Source: Sutterella parvirubra YIT 11816
Lineage (GTDB): Bacteria > Pseudomonadota > Gammaproteobacteria > Burkholderiales > Burkholderiaceae_F
NCBI RefSeq assembly: GCF_000250875.1
Contig: NZ_JH604988.1
Span: forward strand, 1-22,241
Length of the DNA stretch: 22,241 bases
Direction of reading: 5' to 3'
Translations under genes and position numbers: made by a program
The notes under the pieces: model-generated
Databases searched by the model: none
Told to the model about the DNA's origin: nothing
The model's input: the letters and a program-made list of their open reading frames with translations, nothing else
Part shown: positions 14,681-22,241 of the stretch, piece by piece
Layout of the letters: each line of letters starts with the position of its first letter
Numbering within the stretch: the first letter of the stretch is position 1

Positions 14681-14796
14681 GCGCTTCGATTCCTGCGGAT
14701 CGCTTTGATTCTACGCGGCGCGCCCATACGGCCGCGGGTCCGGCGTTGCGCGGGGCTTAACACTTTGTTTCGGAATTTCTCCGGGGTTTGCCCGTC

Positions 14797-14822
14797 GGCG
14801 GCATCCGCCCGACGATGCCGCC
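14797..14822. repeat. Inverted repeat in the mltD upstream region
   Basis: GGCGGCAT (14797-14804) and ATGCCGCC (14815-14822) are perfect complements separated by 10 bases, 65 bases before the transglycosylase ATG. It could be a leader hairpin or an operator; there is no T tract on either side, so a terminator is unlikely. Confidence 0.45.
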
Positions 14823-14886
14823 CCTTCGCGGCACGTAACATTGGGGCACTACGATTCGTCGCCACCCACCCGGACTTTCCGCCTCC

Positions 14887-16911
14887 ATGACACAGCGAAC
14901 CCTGAGCGCCCTTTTTCTGAGCACGCTTCTGGCCGTCGGCCTCGCGGGGCACGCCTCCCGCGCCGCTGCCGCCGAGGAGATGCCGGTGGCGTCCCCTGCG
15001 GCGGAAGAGGATTCGATCCCGGGAGACGTGTGGGAGCGCATCCGGCGCGGGTTCGCGATTCCGGATCTGGCGAGCCCCGCGGTGGACCGGTGGCTGCGCT
15101 TTTATACGCGGGATCCCGCGTACCTGCGCCGCATGGCGGACCGCGCGGGTCAGTATCTCTACGACATCGTCGAGAACGTCGAGGCGCGCGGCATGCCCAT
15201 GGAGTTGGCGCTCCTGCCGTTCGTCGAGAGCGCCTTCCAACCGGAGGCGCTTTCCAAAGCGAAGGCCGCGGGCTTGTGGCAGTTCATGCCGGCGACCGGG
15301 AACGACTATTCCTTGAACCAAAACCTTTGGCGCGACGATCGTCAGGACGTGCTCCAGAGCACCCGCGCGGCGCTCGACTACTTCGAGTACCTCCACGGGA
15401 TGTTCGGGGACTGGCAGCTGGCGCTCGCCGCCTACAACTGGGGTGAAGGGAGCGTGAGCCGCGCGATCGCGCGCGCGAAGCGCGCGGGCCGCGCCGCGGA
15501 CTACGCGCATCTGAGGATGCCTCGGGAGACGGCGGACTACGTCCCGAAGTTGGAAGCCATCAAGCGCATCATCGAAAATCCGTCGAAGTACGGGATCGAA
15601 CTCCCCGACGTCGGGAACGAACCCTTCTTCGTCACGATCACGAAGCCCCGCGACATCGACACCAAGACGGCGGCCGAGTTGGCGGGGATGCCTTTGGAAG
15701 AATTCCGGGCTCTGAACCCCAGCTACAAGCTTCCCGTCATCGTCGCGTCCCACAACAACGTGATGCTGCTCCCGGCGGACCGCGTCGACTACTTCATCGA
15801 CAACCTGGCGAGCTGGATGGACAGCGGGCAGCCGCTTTCGCGTTGGAGCACGTACAAACTCCAACAGGGAGAGACCCTCGCCGCGTTGGCCGAGCGCGCC
15901 GGGATGAGCGAATCGTTCCTCAGAGAAGTGAACGGGATCCCGAAGGGGAGGCAGGTGCTCCCCAACTCGACGCTTTTGATCCTCTCCGACGCCGGTGACG
16001 ACATCTCTGCGGACGACGCGGACGCGCGTCTGCGGCTTTCGCCCCAGACGACCTGGCGCCGCGTCACCTACCGCGTGCGCCCGGGCGACACGCTCTCGAC
16101 CATTGCGCGCCGTTGGCACATCACGATGAAGTCGATCGTGACGGCGAACCGCTTGCGCTCCGATCGACTGCGCGCCGGGCAGAGGCTCATCCTCACGGTC
16201 CCGAACGTCGAGCGCGCGCCGATTCAGCAGGCTTCGCGCTCGACCGGCTCACACAAGATCCATGCGGTGAGCTCCGGGGAGACGCTCTCCTCGATCGCGC
16301 GCCGCTACGGGGTGTCGGTCTCGGCGCTCCGTACGACCAACCGCATCAGCGGGAACGTCATCCGCCCGGGGCAGCGTCTGCGCATTCCGGGCACCGCCGG
16401 GGACGATCTCCCAGCGGCCGTCATCTACACGGTCCGGCAAGGCGACGCCCTCTCGACGATCGCCCAGCGCTTCGGCACGACGGTGACGAAGTTGAAGCGC
16501 GCCAACCGTCTCACCAACAACACGCTCCGCGTGGGGCAGAGGCTCGAAATTCCCGACGCGGAACCCGCCCGCGCGAAGCGTGAGATTGAGGCGCCGAAGT
16601 CCGAAATCTACGTGGTCCGTCAAGGGGACACCCTTTCCGAGATCGCAGACCGCTACGGCGTCGGTTTGTCGAAGCTTCGCGCCGCGAACGGCCTTCGCGG
16701 GAACGCGATCCGCATCGGTCAGCGGCTCGTCATCCCAGCGACGGCGAAGCGCCTCCAGGAGGCCGCATCGGCCAAAACGCACGTCGTCCGCTCGGGAGAC
16801 ACCCTTTCCGCCATCGCGCGCCGCTACGGCACGAGCGTCTCCGCCATTCAGCGCGCAAACGGCATGACGGGAAGCAGCCTCCGCGTGGGCGAGCGCCTGA
16901 AACTCCCGTAA
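14887..16911 (+). CDS. mltD: MltD-type lytic murein transglycosylase with six LysM units
   Basis: A 674-residue periplasmic enzyme that cleaves peptidoglycan glycan strands to anhydromuramyl products. A signal peptide covers about residues 1-28 (cleavage near ASRAAAA). The SLT catalytic domain has FVESAFQPEALSKAKAAGLWQFMPATG with catalytic E114, and DWQLALAAYNWGEG. Peptidoglycan-binding LysM units begin near residues 323 (degenerate), 395, 459, 514, 575 and 632; the last four are nearly uniform, with GDTLS-IA-RYG and RVGQRL-IP. The E. coli enzyme has two LysM units and about 450 residues, so this is expanded. No lipobox cysteine is present, so unlike E. coli MltD it should not be an outer-membrane lipoprotein. 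No ribosome site is obvious before the ATG. Confidence 0.93.
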   Translation: MTQRTLSALFLSTLLAVGLAGHASRAAAAEEMPVASPAAEEDSIPGDVWERIRRGFAIPDLASPAVDRWLRFYTRDPAYLRRMADRAGQYLYDIVENVEARGMPMELALLPFVESAFQPEALSKAKAAGLWQFMPATGNDYSLNQNLWRDDRQDVLQSTRAALDYFEYLHGMFGDWQLALAAYNWGEGSVSRAIARAKRAGRAADYAHLRMPRETADYVPKLEAIKRIIENPSKYGIELPDVGNEPFFVTITKPRDIDTKTAAELAGMPLEEFRALNPSYKLPVIVASHNNVMLLPADRVDYFIDNLASWMDSGQPLSRWSTYKLQQGETLAALAERAGMSESFLREVNGIPKGRQVLPNSTLLILSDAGDDISADDADARLRLSPQTTWRRVTYRVRPGDTLSTIARRWHITMKSIVTANRLRSDRLRAGQRLILTVPNVERAPIQQASRSTGSHKIHAVSSGETLSSIARRYGVSVSALRTTNRISGNVIRPGQRLRIPGTAGDDLPAAVIYTVRQGDALSTIAQRFGTTVTKLKRANRLTNNTLRVGQRLEIPDAEPARAKREIEAPKSEIYVVRQGDTLSEIADRYGVGLSKLRAANGLRGNAIRIGQRLVIPATAKRLQEAASAKTHVVRSGDTLSAIARRYGTSVSAIQRANGMTGSSLRVGERLKLP

Positions 16912-16992
16912 GCTTCGTCTGCGCAACATCCTGCCCACGGTCTACCCCGCCTTGGGGATCCAGAGGGAAGCGGCGAAGCGGGGAACCTGCAT

Positions 16993-16998
16993 ACAATA
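16993..16998 (+). promoter_or_regulatory. Candidate -10 box for fabI
   Basis: TACAAT lies 125 bases before the fabI ATG and is the only good -10-like element in the 211-base gap. The -35 is not recognisable. It would leave a GC-rich leader of about 115 bases. Confidence 0.4.
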
Positions 16999-17122
16999 GG
17001 GGCCGCCCGGCGCTTTGATTTCAGCAACGACGCCGGACGACTGAACCGAATTCTTGATGGCCTTTCAGGCCGCGCCGCCCATCCGGGCGCCGCGGCCCGC
17101 ATTCATTCTTTTGGAGTCCGAC

Positions 17123-17914
17123 ATGGGTTTTCTCGCCGGCAAAAAGCTTCTGATCACGGGCGTGCTCTCGAACCGTTCCATCGCCTACGGCATCGCCAAG
17201 GCCTGCCACCGCGAAGGCGCGGAGCTCGCCTTCACGTACGTGGGTGAGCGCTTCGCGGACCGCGTCGCGGGCTTTGCGGCGGAATTCGGTAGCGACCTCT
17301 GCCTCCCGATGGATGTGGGGAGCGACGAAGAGATCGCCGCCGTCGCGGCGAAGCTCTCGGAACGTTGGGGCGGCCTCGACGGGTTCGTCCATTCGATCGG
17401 CTTCGCGCCCCGCGAAGCGATCGCCGGCGACTTCCTGGACGGGATCTCGCGCGACGCGTTCCGCGTCGCGATGGACATCTCGGCCTACTCGTTCCCGGCG
17501 CTCGCGAAGGCCTTCATGCCGCTCATGAAGGGCCGCAACGCGTCCATTCTGACCCTCACCTACATCGGGGGTGAACGCGTCGTGCCGAACTACAACACGA
17601 TGGGCTTGGCGAAAGCCGCGTTGGAGTCCTCCACCCGCTACCTCGCCGCGAGCCTCGGGCGCGAAGGCATCCGCGCGAACGCGATTTCGGCGGGTCCGAT
17701 CAAGACGCTCGCAGCGTCGGGCATCCAGGACTTCTCGAAGCTTCTCCACGCGATGGAGGAAGTGGCGCCGTTGGGGCGCACCGTGACGATCGACGAGGTG
17801 GGCAACACCGCGGCCTTCCTGCTTTCCGACTTGGCGAGCGGCATCACCGGGAACATCGCCTACGTCGACGCGGGCTTCCACGTTGTGGGGGCGGGCGTCG
17901 TGCGCGGCGAATAA
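17123..17914 (+). CDS. fabI: Enoyl-[acyl-carrier-protein] reductase (NADH)
   Basis: A 263-residue short-chain dehydrogenase-type enzyme that completes each fatty acid elongation cycle by reducing enoyl-ACP. Visible are the nucleotide-binding [15 protein letters not shown] at 11-25, SIGFAP at 91-96, and the FabI active site with Y147, Y157 and K164 in the Tyr-x6-Lys arrangement (E. coli Y146, Y156, K163). The length equals the E. coli enzyme. The start is supported by GGAG six bases before the ATG. It is transcribed alone: a strong hairpin terminator follows 42 bases after the stop and separates it from nadK. It is the target family of triclosan-type inhibitors. Confidence 0.97.
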   Translation: MGFLAGKKLLITGVLSNRSIAYGIAKACHREGAELAFTYVGERFADRVAGFAAEFGSDLCLPMDVGSDEEIAAVAAKLSERWGGLDGFVHSIGFAPREAIAGDFLDGISRDAFRVAMDISAYSFPALAKAFMPLMKGRNASILTLTYIGGERVVPNYNTMGLAKAALESSTRYLAASLGREGIRANAISAGPIKTLAASGIQDFSKLLHAMEEVAPLGRTVTIDEVGNTAAFLLSDLASGITGNIAYVDAGFHVVGAGVVRGE

Positions 17915-17956
17915 CCCCGATTCGACGGGGGACTTTCGTCACCCCGCAAGCCTTCC

Positions 17957-17999
17957 GGAGGGGATGCCGTATAGTAACGGCATCCCCTCCATTTCTTTG
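17957..17999 (+). terminator. Strong terminator between fabI and nadK
   Basis: A perfect 14-pair stem (17957-17970 with 17977-17990) closes a six-base loop ATAGTA and is followed by ATTTCTTTG. It is the longest perfect hairpin noticed in the window. The loop with its first flanking base also reads TATAGT, a -10-like hexamer, but no -35 is present. Confidence 0.85.
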
Positions 18000-18027
18000 T
18001 TGAACGCATTTCCCGCGAACCCCAAGC

Positions 18028-18930
18028 ATGCCGCTCTACAAAAATGTCGCCGTCTTCGTGAAGCCCACGGAGAGCCTGACGGTGCCGCTCACCGTCCTCA
18101 TTGAGGTGCTCGAGAAAGCGGGCGCTGAGGTCTACCTCGACGAAAGGAGCGCGGAGACGCTCGGGAGTCGCGCCCCCTCCCGCGGGCACACCCGCGACGA
18201 ACTCGGTGCGCTCTGCGACCTGGCGGTGGTGCTGGGCGGGGACGGCACGATGCTGGGGGTGGCGAGGTCGCTTGCGCCCTACCGCCGCCCCATCATCGGG
18301 ATCAACGCCGGACGCCTGGGCTTCATCACGGACATCGTCTTCGACGAGGTCCGGGAGGTGCTCCCCGCGGTGCTCGAAGGCCGCTGCACGTCGGACGTGC
18401 GGCGGCTCCTTGCGGGCGAAATCATCCGCGACGGCAAGGTTCTCTACCGCAACGTGGCGGTGAACGACATCGGTGTCACGCACGGGCGCGCAGGCGGCAT
18501 GGTCGACTTCGTGATCGACGTGAACGGCCAGCAGATGTCGAGTCAGTCCGCGGACGGCATCATCTGCTCGACCGCGACCGGGTCAACCGCGTATGCGCTC
18601 GCCTCGGGCGGCCCCATCCTTCATCCGTCTTTGGACGGGATGGTGTTGGTGCCGGTGGCGCCGCACACGCTCTCGTCGCGCCCCATCGTGCTTCCCGCAG
18701 GGCTCACCGTGACGATCGAGGTGACGGATGCGAGGGACGCCCAGGCCTACTTCGACATGCAGGAATTCTTCGACATGAAGCCCGGGGACCTGATCCGGAT
18801 CCGCATGGCCGAAGAGACGCTGGAGATGCTTCATCCGCAGGGCTTCGACTACTTTGATCTTCTGCGGCGCAAGCTCAAGTGGAACTTCATGCCGACGAGC
18901 GTTCGTCGGCAGGCTTCGGGCGGTGAGTGA
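18028..18930 (+). CDS. nadK: NAD kinase
   Basis: A 300-residue enzyme that phosphorylates NAD to NADP. The family motifs are clear: GGDGTMLGVAR with the catalytic aspartate at 70-80, GINAGRLGFITD at 91-102, ND at 146-147 (the usual NE/ND pair), and the glycine-rich STATGSTAYALASGGPILHP near 181-200. Length fits the proteobacterial enzyme. The ATG at 18028 gives the normal N-terminus MPLYKNVAVFVKP, but no Shine-Dalgarno is visible and only 28 bases separate it from the end of the preceding terminator, so its promoter is unclear. Its stop lies 11 bases before the recN ATG and adjoins the recN ribosome site, a common betaproteobacterial pairing. Confidence 0.96.
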   Translation: MPLYKNVAVFVKPTESLTVPLTVLIEVLEKAGAEVYLDERSAETLGSRAPSRGHTRDELGALCDLAVVLGGDGTMLGVARSLAPYRRPIIGINAGRLGFITDIVFDEVREVLPAVLEGRCTSDVRRLLAGEIIRDGKVLYRNVAVNDIGVTHGRAGGMVDFVIDVNGQQMSSQSADGIICSTATGSTAYALASGGPILHPSLDGMVLVPVAPHTLSSRPIVLPAGLTVTIEVTDARDAQAYFDMQEFFDMKPGDLIRIRMAEETLEMLHPQGFDYFDLLRRKLKWNFMPTSVRRQASGGE

Positions 18931-18935
18931 GGAGG
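18929..18935 (+). promoter_or_regulatory. Ribosome binding site that fixes the recN start
   Basis: GAGGAGG overlaps the nadK stop and lies six bases before the ATG at 18942. An alternative in-frame GTG at 18927 would consist of this very site, so the ATG is preferred. Confidence 0.85.
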
Positions 18936-18941
18936 TTCGCG

Positions 18942-20585
18942 ATGCTGCTCTCGCTCTCTCTTCGGGACTTCGTGATCGTCGAGGCGCTCGACCTGGACTT
19001 CTCTTCCGGCTTCACGGTGCTGACCGGTGAGACCGGCGCCGGGAAGTCGATCCTGATCGACGCCTTGGGCTTCATTCTGGGGGCTCGGGCCGATGCGGAC
19101 GTCGTGCGCGAAGGCGCCCCCAAGGCGGACCTCACCGCAACCTTCCACGTGACGGAAGCTCTCCGACATTGGCTCGAAGACCATGCGCTCTCAGGTGACG
19201 GAGACGAAGTGCTCCTGCGCCGCACGATCGATGCGGCGGGTCGTTCCCGCGGTTGGGTGAACGGCGTTCCCGTGACGGCGGCGCAGTTGAAGGAAGCGGG
19301 CGCCATGTTGGTCGACATTCACGGCCAACACGCGCATCAGTCCCTCATGCAGCCCGCGGGGCAGTTGGCGCTTTTGGATGCCTATGCGGGACACGATGAG
19401 CTTCTCACCCGCATGCGCGAAGCGCATGCGGCTTGGCGCGACGCGAAGGCTCTTTGGGAAGAAGCCGTCGCGGACGCCCAGAAGCGCGCGGAACGGACGG
19501 AGCGCCTCGTTTGGATGAGCGAAGAGTTGGGCGACCTCGATCCCAAGCCCGGCGAATGGGAGCAGCTCAACGCCGAGCACAGCCGCCTGGCGCACGCCGC
19601 AAGCATCCGTGAGGGGCTCTCCGAGGCGATGGAGCGGCTTTCCACCGGTGCGGACGAACTCGGGTCCGCCATGTCGCGGATCGAGTCGCTCGTCCGCTGG
19701 GACGAAAGCCTCAATGTGTTGGTGGAGACGATCGGTGCCGCGCAGGATCTGCTCCGTGAGGCTAGCCACGAGACCGAACGGGTGCTTGATCGCGACGACG
19801 TCGATGAGAGCCGCTTCGAGGCGGTGGACCGCCGCGTGGGGCGCTTCTTTGATCTCTCCCGAAAATTCCGGATGGAGCCTGAACGCTTGGCCGCACTGCG
19901 CGAACGCGTGGAACGGGAGCTTCTGCAGTTGGACCAGACGGCCGATGCGGATGCGCTGAAGCTGAAGACTGAGGAGGCGGAGATGCGTTGCCGCGAAGCG
20001 GCTGAGGAGTTGACCCGTTCCCGCCGCAAGCATGCCGAAGTGCTCAGCTCAGCCGTCACCGACGAAATGCAGGGCCTCGCGATGAAGGGCGGTGCGTTTC
20101 GGGTGGATTTTGAATCGGCACCGCTCGGCGCCCACGGCGCCGACGCCGTCACCTTCATGGTGGCGGGACACGCCGGCGTCGGGCTTCGCGCTCTGCAGAA
20201 AACCGCCTCGGGCGGTGAGCTCGCCCGCATCAGTTTGGCCGTCGCCGTCATCACGGCACGCGTCACGCCCGTGCCGACCCTGATCTTCGACGAAGTCGAT
20301 ACGGGGATCGGCGGCGCGACGGCGGAAGTGGTGGGACGCCTTCTGCGGCGGTTGAGCGAAGACCGTCAGGTGTTGTGCGTTACGCATCTTCCTCAGGTGG
20401 CCGCCTGCGGCAAACAGCACTACCGCATCAGCAAGGTGACGACGGACGGCGTGACGACGAGTGCCGTGCATCCCTTGTCCGAAGACGAGAGGACGAAGGA
20501 GATCGCCAGAATGATGACTGGGCACACCGGGCAGGAAGACATCCTTCAGGCTGCTCGGGTGATGTTGAACCTTTCCAGAACTTGA
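18942..20585 (+). CDS. recN: DNA repair protein RecN
   Basis: A 547-residue SMC-like ATPase for recombinational repair of double-strand breaks. Walker A (LTGETGAGKS) is at about 27-36 and the VDIHGQHAHQSLM stretch near 122-134 is typical of RecN. A long coiled-coil-rich middle lies at about 145-370. The C-terminal ATPase half has the signature TASGGELARISLA near 421, Walker B LIFDEVDTGIGG near 448 and VTHLPQVAACG. It is translated after nadK with an overlapping ribosome site. No LexA-type operator (CTG-N10-CAG) was noticed near it; E. coli recN is strongly SOS-regulated, so control may differ here. It converges with a glycosyltransferase gene only 13 bases away. Confidence 0.96.
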   Translation: MLLSLSLRDFVIVEALDLDFSSGFTVLTGETGAGKSILIDALGFILGARADADVVREGAPKADLTATFHVTEALRHWLEDHALSGDGDEVLLRRTIDAAGRSRGWVNGVPVTAAQLKEAGAMLVDIHGQHAHQSLMQPAGQLALLDAYAGHDELLTRMREAHAAWRDAKALWEEAVADAQKRAERTERLVWMSEELGDLDPKPGEWEQLNAEHSRLAHAASIREGLSEAMERLSTGADELGSAMSRIESLVRWDESLNVLVETIGAAQDLLREASHETERVLDRDDVDESRFEAVDRRVGRFFDLSRKFRMEPERLAALRERVERELLQLDQTADADALKLKTEEAEMRCREAAEELTRSRRKHAEVLSSAVTDEMQGLAMKGGAFRVDFESAPLGAHGADAVTFMVAGHAGVGLRALQKTASGGELARISLAVAVITARVTPVPTLIFDEVDTGIGGATAEVVGRLLRRLSEDRQVLCVTHLPQVAACGKQHYRISKVTTDGVTTSAVHPLSEDERTKEIARMMTGHTGQEDILQAARVMLNLSRT

Positions 20586-20598
20586 ACTGCGACAGGCG

Positions 20599-21645
20599 TC
20601 AAGGGTAGGGGTTGCCGGAAGAATGGGGTTTTTTGGTCTTCCTAAAGCACATGTACAAACGCAAAGCCCATTCGCCCATCGCGAAGAGCCGAAGCTTCCC
20701 CCGAAACTCTTTGAGGACGTCTGATTGGAATCGGTGTGAGGAAATGCGTTGGTAGGCCGAACTCAGCAGAGCCTGGTTTTTGGGGAAGGTCCCGTCGGCA
20801 AAGGAAAAGCACGTACAAAGCCACCAGTGCTTGAGCACCAAAAATTCAATAGTCTTTTTCCCGGCGCTTGGGAACTCATCCAAATGATCCAAAAGAGACA
20901 TGGCATACCGAAGGTCGTCGGTGATGTCGTTGCCGCTGTGACTCAATGAAGAGGCACGCAATCGGTACATGTACGTCACATCGGAAGTGATGACGCCTCG
21001 ATGAATCCTCGTCATGGCCCGCAGTCGGAATTCCTGATCTTCGGCCCGCCTGAGCGTCGTGCTGAACCTCAAGCCCCGGATGGTGTCTGCCGCAAAAAAG
21101 GTGTTGGCGGCAAAAGGAGAGAAGCTTTTGGATTTGAGTTTGGACCATTGACCGCGTTTCAAATAGTGGTCGAAGGCCTCGTTGATGTCCACGAGTTTGG
21201 AGGGATGCGGAGGGATGGAGGAGCGCGGTGTTTTGATGAGACCATCGCGGTCGAACATATCCCAGGCACACACTACGTAATCAGCATTCTCGGTCAATGC
21301 CGTATCAACGTAGTGTTGAAGAAAATTGGGCTTGACGTAGTCGTCGCTGTCGATGAAGCAAATCCCGTCAAAAGAGGATTCTTCAATCAGATCCAAAGCA
21401 AGGTTTCGTGCCGACGAAACACCGCCGTTGCTTTTGTGAAGCGCAAGGATCCGAGAGTCTTTGGCCGCATAGGCATCAAGAATGTCTCCAGAGCCGTCAG
21501 TGGAGCCGTCGTCAACGCAGAAAACGGTGAAGTTCCGGTGTGTCTGACGGAGCAGGGAATCCAAACACTCGGGGAGGTACTTGGCGACGTTGTAGACCGG
21601 TACGACAACCGCTACGGAAAAACAGTCGGAAGATTGAGAACTCAT
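20599..21645 (-). CDS. Glycosyltransferase family 2
   Basis: A 348-residue GT-A-fold enzyme that adds a sugar to a surface glycan, probably LPS core or O-antigen given the neighbouring family 9 gene. Visible are VAVVVPVYNVAKYLPECLDSLLRQT at the N-terminus, the nucleotide-binding DDGSTDGS at 45-52, NGGVSSARNLAL near 73-84, and the metal-binding DSDD at 99-102. The C-terminal half is less conserved and has a basic, aromatic end that may touch the membrane. The DNA is clearly less GC-rich than recN, roughly half GC by eye, suggesting acquisition or frequent exchange. The ribosome site is weak. Donor and acceptor are unknown. Confidence 0.92.
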   Translation of the reverse strand: MSSQSSDCFSVAVVVPVYNVAKYLPECLDSLLRQTHRNFTVFCVDDGSTDGSGDILDAYAAKDSRILALHKSNGGVSSARNLALDLIEESSFDGICFIDSDDYVKPNFLQHYVDTALTENADYVVCAWDMFDRDGLIKTPRSSIPPHPSKLVDINEAFDHYLKRGQWSKLKSKSFSPFAANTFFAADTIRGLRFSTTLRRAEDQEFRLRAMTRIHRGVITSDVTYMYRLRASSLSHSGNDITDDLRYAMSLLDHLDEFPSAGKKTIEFLVLKHWWLCTCFSFADGTFPKNQALLSSAYQRISSHRFQSDVLKEFRGKLRLFAMGEWALRLYMCFRKTKKPHSSGNPYP

Positions 21646-21669
21646 CGCAAACGGCAGGAACGGTCGAAC

Positions 21670-22241
21670 TTAAAGAAGAATTCGGGACAAGGCATTCGTT
21701 ACGGTATCAATGCCCGGCCACCCCTTCGCGGCCGATCCCAACACTACCGCGCGTTCGTTCCAGGGCGACGTGCGGGTCGGCTCCGTCACGCCGAGGAGCG
21801 TGATCTGCGGAGCGCCCACCGCGGCGGCGATGTGGCTCACGCCGGAGTCGTTCGCGATGACGACGGCGGCGAGCTTGCAGAGCGCGGCGTAGTTCCCCAA
21901 GGTCGTCGGCGGGAGAATGTGCGCATCGGGGCAGGCCGCCTTGACTTCCGCTTCCTCGTGCGGTGACGGGAAGACGATGGGTTCGACGCCCATGTCGCGA
22001 AGCGGTGCGCAGAGATCGTTGAAGTGATCCCAACTCTTCTTCTTCCCGTGGTGGAGTCCTCGGGCGACGGGGGCGATCAACGCGAAGCGCTCGGGGATTC
22101 CGTACTCCTTGATGAGATTGCGTGCGGCGGCTTCGTGGCGCTTCAAAACCTTGAGACCGAGGTCCTTCGGTGCAGTTCCCCAAGCGGGCGTGCCGCCCCA
22201 GGCGGCAACCGCCCCTTTGGCGACGGTGAAGAAGCGCTCCA
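21670..22241 (-). CDS. Glycosyltransferase family 9, heptosyltransferase-like (partial, runs off right edge)
   Basis: The last roughly 190 residues of a GT-B-fold enzyme of the ADP-heptose:LPS heptosyltransferase group (WaaC/WaaF/WaaQ-like). The frame is open to the window edge, so the N-terminal acceptor domain is missing. The C-terminal donor domain is clear: ALIAPVARGLHHGKKKSWDHFNDLC, then VVIANDSGVSHIAAAVGAPQITLLGVTEPTRTSPW, the family's nucleotide-sugar site with the conserved SGxxH. It ends 24 bases before the family 2 gene start, on the same strand and likely co-transcribed. GC content returns to the chromosomal level. Which heptose it adds cannot be told from this part. Confidence 0.9.
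   Translation of the reverse strand, partial: ERFFTVAKGAVAAWGGTPAWGTAPKDLGLKVLKRHEAAARNLIKEYGIPERFALIAPVARGLHHGKKKSWDHFNDLCAPLRDMGVEPIVFPSPHEEAEVKAACPDAHILPPTTLGNYAALCKLAAVVIANDSGVSHIAAAVGAPQITLLGVTEPTRTSPWNERAVVLGSAAKGWPGIDTVTNALSRILL

Noticed and set aside
16069..16911. DNA tandem repeat in the transglycosylase gene
   Set aside because: The repetition is at protein level (LysM units separated by variable linkers); the DNA copies are too diverged to be a sequence repeat.
18927..18941. GTG start for recN
   Set aside because: This GTG is part of the GAGGAGG ribosome site for the ATG at 18942, which gives the usual RecN N-terminus.

Overview
The window looks like chromosomal DNA of a GC-rich betaproteobacterium. 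This is inferred from gene content and order: a divergent bamE/fur pair, a zapB-like/zapA/6S RNA/EVE-domain run, overlapping nadK-recN, an rnhA gene ATGA-coupled to a degenerate class I methyltransferase, and the DUF2868/DUF3482 pair. A Sutterella/Parasutterella-like Burkholderiales member would fit, but no marker here proves the genus. I see no prophage, insertion sequence, CRISPR array or obviously broken gene.

Left block (positions 1-7769, minus strand). Nine tightly packed genes read leftwards: thiM, thiE, a sulfatase-fold phosphoethanolamine-type transferase, a DUF2868 membrane protein, a DUF3482 GTPase, a small DMT/DUF486 membrane protein, a family 25 glycosyltransferase and a YrbL-like kinase-fold protein. 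thiM itself starts the series. Three junctions are ATGA stop/start overlaps and the other gaps are 1-31 bases, so it may be one long transcript joining thiamine salvage to envelope and LPS functions. The last gene is visibly less GC-rich than the rest.

Middle block (7885-13352). lgt (plus) converges on an orphan amino-acid-type ABC binding protein (minus) across a shared terminator. Next, on the minus strand, come a TauE/SafE exporter, an EVE-domain protein, the 6S RNA gene ssrS, zapA, a ZapB-like coiled-coil gene and bamE. fur diverges from bamE. A tRNA-Val(CAC) with its own promoter and terminator follows fur on the opposite strand.

Right block (13350-22241). rnhA and its coupled methyltransferase (minus) diverge from a lytic transglycosylase of the MltD type with six LysM units and no lipobox. 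Then fabI, and after a very strong hairpin the overlapping nadK-recN pair (plus). recN converges with two LPS-type glycosyltransferase genes (minus): a GC-poorer family 2 enzyme and a family 9 heptosyltransferase-like gene that runs off the right edge. Envelope sugar genes therefore lie at both ends of an otherwise housekeeping segment.

After these assignments no gene-free stretch longer than about 300 bases remains. The larger gaps (9495-9720, 11071-11346, 13067-13349, 14681-14886, 16912-17122) hold the RNA genes, promoters and terminators listed.
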